Part shown: positions 19,819 to 20,722 of the stretch, one piece after another
How the letters are laid out: each line of letters begins with the position of its first letter
How positions within the stretch are numbered: the stretch's first letter is position 1
DNA from: Nanobdellota archaeon
GTDB lineage: Archaea; Nanobdellota; Nanobdellia; SCGC-AAA011-G17; VGLX01
NCBI GenBank assembly: GCA_030691925.1
Contig: JAUYDG010000033.1
Span: 1 to 20,722, forward strand
Length of the DNA: 20,722 bases
Direction: 5' to 3'
Position numbers and translations under genes: made by a program
Notes under the pieces: generated by a model
Databases searched by the model: none
Seen by the model: only the letters and a program-made list of their open reading frames with translations
Told to the model about the DNA's origin: nothing

Positions 19819-20722
19819 ACCCTTTTTTTTATCTCTTCGACTTTTTCCTCTACGAATCTTCTTATCTCTTCCAGCCTCTGCTGGCTTTGCGCTTCGAACC
19901 TTAAAACTAAGACGGGTTGGGTATTGGATGCTCTCACCAATCCCCAACCGTCTTTAAATTGAATTCTGGCGCCATCTAGGCCATAGATGTTAAACTCGTT
20001 TCCTAATTCTTTTTTAAACTCCTCTGGTATGAGGAATTTTTTGTCCTCAGGACAATCAACTCTTATTTCTGGCGTGTAGTAAGTTTTTGGAACATGCTCT
20101 AAAAGCTGCGACGCTTTTTTGTTGGTCTTGCTTAGTATTTCCAGGAACCTGCATGATGCGTAGACGGCATCGTCGAATCCTAGGAAGCGGTCTTTGAAGA
20201 ATATGTGGCCTGACATCTCTCCTGCCAGCTCTGCTTTTTCCTCGTGCATCTTGGATTTTAACAGCGAGTGCCCTGTTTTCCACATTATCGGGATTCCGCC
20301 TTGCTTTTTTATCTCTTCCTCTAACAGGTTTGAGCATTTTACGTCGAATACGACTTTTGATCCTGGTTTTCTTTTTTGCAGCTCTTCAGAGTATAGAATC
20401 ATGAGCCTGTCGCCCCAGATTATGTTGCCCTTCTCGTCTAAAACCCCTAGCCTGTCTGCGTCTCCGTCGAAGCTTAGTCCTGCGTCTGCTTTTTCTTCTT
20501 TGACTTTTTTTCTGAGGTCCTGCATGAACGCTTCTATTGTGGGGTCCGGGAGGTGGTTTGGGAATCTTCCATCAGGCTCACAGTATAGCTGGATGACTTC
20601 GCATCCCAGGTCTTCCAGGAGCTTTATTGCTGTTATCCCAGCGGTCCCGTTGCCGGCGTCGATGACTATTTTCAGTTTTTTTCCCAGTTTTATCTTGTCT
20701 TTGATGTAAGCATGATAGTGTT
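19815..20722 (-). CDS. Phosphomannomutase/phosphoglucomutase family enzyme, C-terminal part (gene runs off the window)
   Basis: The frame stays open upstream of the internal ATG at 20525 through to the window edge. It reads IDAGNGTAG and EPDGRFPNHLPDPT, so that ATG is not the start. The visible 302 residues cover domains 2-4 of the alpha-D-phosphohexomutase superfamily. LSFDGDADRLGVL is the magnesium loop, GEMSGHIFF the sugar-binding loop and RASNTQPVLVLRF the phosphate-binding loop. The N-terminal domain with the catalytic phosphoserine lies outside. It interconverts hexose 1- and 6-phosphates for glycan or nucleotide-sugar synthesis. Glucose versus mannose versus glucosamine preference cannot be read. 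Its stop overlaps the DUF362 stop on the other strand by TTAG. Confidence 0.9.
   Translation of the reverse strand, partial: HYHAYIKDKIKLGKKLKIVIDAGNGTAGITAIKLLEDLGCEVIQLYCEPDGRFPNHLPDPTIEAFMQDLRKKVKEEKADAGLSFDGDADRLGVLDEKGNIIWGDRLMILYSEELQKRKPGSKVVFDVKCSNLLEEEIKKQGGIPIMWKTGHSLLKSKMHEEKAELAGEMSGHIFFKDRFLGFDDAVYASCRFLEILSKTNKKASQLLEHVPKTYYTPEIRVDCPEDKKFLIPEEFKKELGNEFNIYGLDGARIQFKDGWGLVRASNTQPVLVLRFEAQSQQRLEEIRRFVEEKVEEIKKRV

Noticed and set aside
1..20722. CRISPR arrays, insertion sequences, rRNA
   Set aside because: No regularly spaced short repeats, transposase motifs or rRNA-like sequence were seen on either strand. The only inverted repeats of note are around 7783-8713, without a transposase.

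Overview
The window comes from an archaeon. The evidence is TATA-box promoters placed about 25-33 bp before start codons, an Orc1/Cdc6-type initiator, Mre11-Rad50, a DUF460 RuvC-like protein, class III (archaeal prepilin) signal peptides, and a tungsten-type aldehyde:ferredoxin oxidoreductase. Small proteins beginning with KKG motifs, thrombospondin-type Cys-rich repeats and very tight gene packing fit a DPANN-type lineage (Woesearchaeota/Pacearchaeota-like). That placement is inferred from general familiarity, not from a search. I see no rRNA, convincing tRNA, CRISPR array or transposase.

Layout. 1-2525 is a cell-surface block: the 3' end of a Cys-rich thrombospondin-like protein, then four small pilin-like proteins. 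2560-5087 is a four-gene redox operon: a GlcD-like FAD oxidase whose iron-sulfur partner (GlcF/HdrD type) is split into two genes at opposite ends, plus a small deoxyribosyltransferase-like protein. 5134-6243 is DUF460. 6244-6738 is poorly explained; it holds a doubtful small ORF, an inverted repeat and a palindromic TATA element. 6739-8954 holds a PHP-family phosphoesterase, an AT-rich membrane-anchored Cys-rich protein and a zinc-ribbon protein. The Cys-rich gene sits between two inverted copies of a roughly 70-bp segment. 8957-10021 is an Orc1/Cdc6-like ATPase. 10188-12523 is a four-cluster ferredoxin plus an AOR-family tungstoenzyme. 12549-13744 holds a deoxyribosyltransferase-like/NUDIX fusion and a MoaD/ThiS-like protein ending in GGG. 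13842-14741 is a secreted trypsin-like protease with a possible lipobox. 14738-17976 is rad50-mre11. 18092-19818 is a bacterial-type Lgt followed by a DUF362 ferredoxin-like protein. 19815-20722 is a phosphoglucomutase/phosphomannomutase cut off by the window edge.

How the genes fit together. Two separate electron-transfer modules are present (GlcD/split GlcF, and AOR/ferredoxin), which suggests fermentative oxidation of hydroxyacids and aldehydes. The MoaD-like gene could serve pterin-cofactor sulfur transfer for AOR. The protease and Lgt could be a substrate and its modifying enzyme. First genes of transcription units look leaderless, while internal operon genes use Shine-Dalgarno sites or overlapping start/stop codons. 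I used this rule to correct several start codons. Convergent genes abut or overlap at their stop codons, so little space is left for terminators.

The most unusual signal is the pair of inverted repeats around the Cys-rich membrane protein (7783-7853 and 8639-8713). They could be terminal repeats of a small cassette or a shared control region for the two outward-facing genes.
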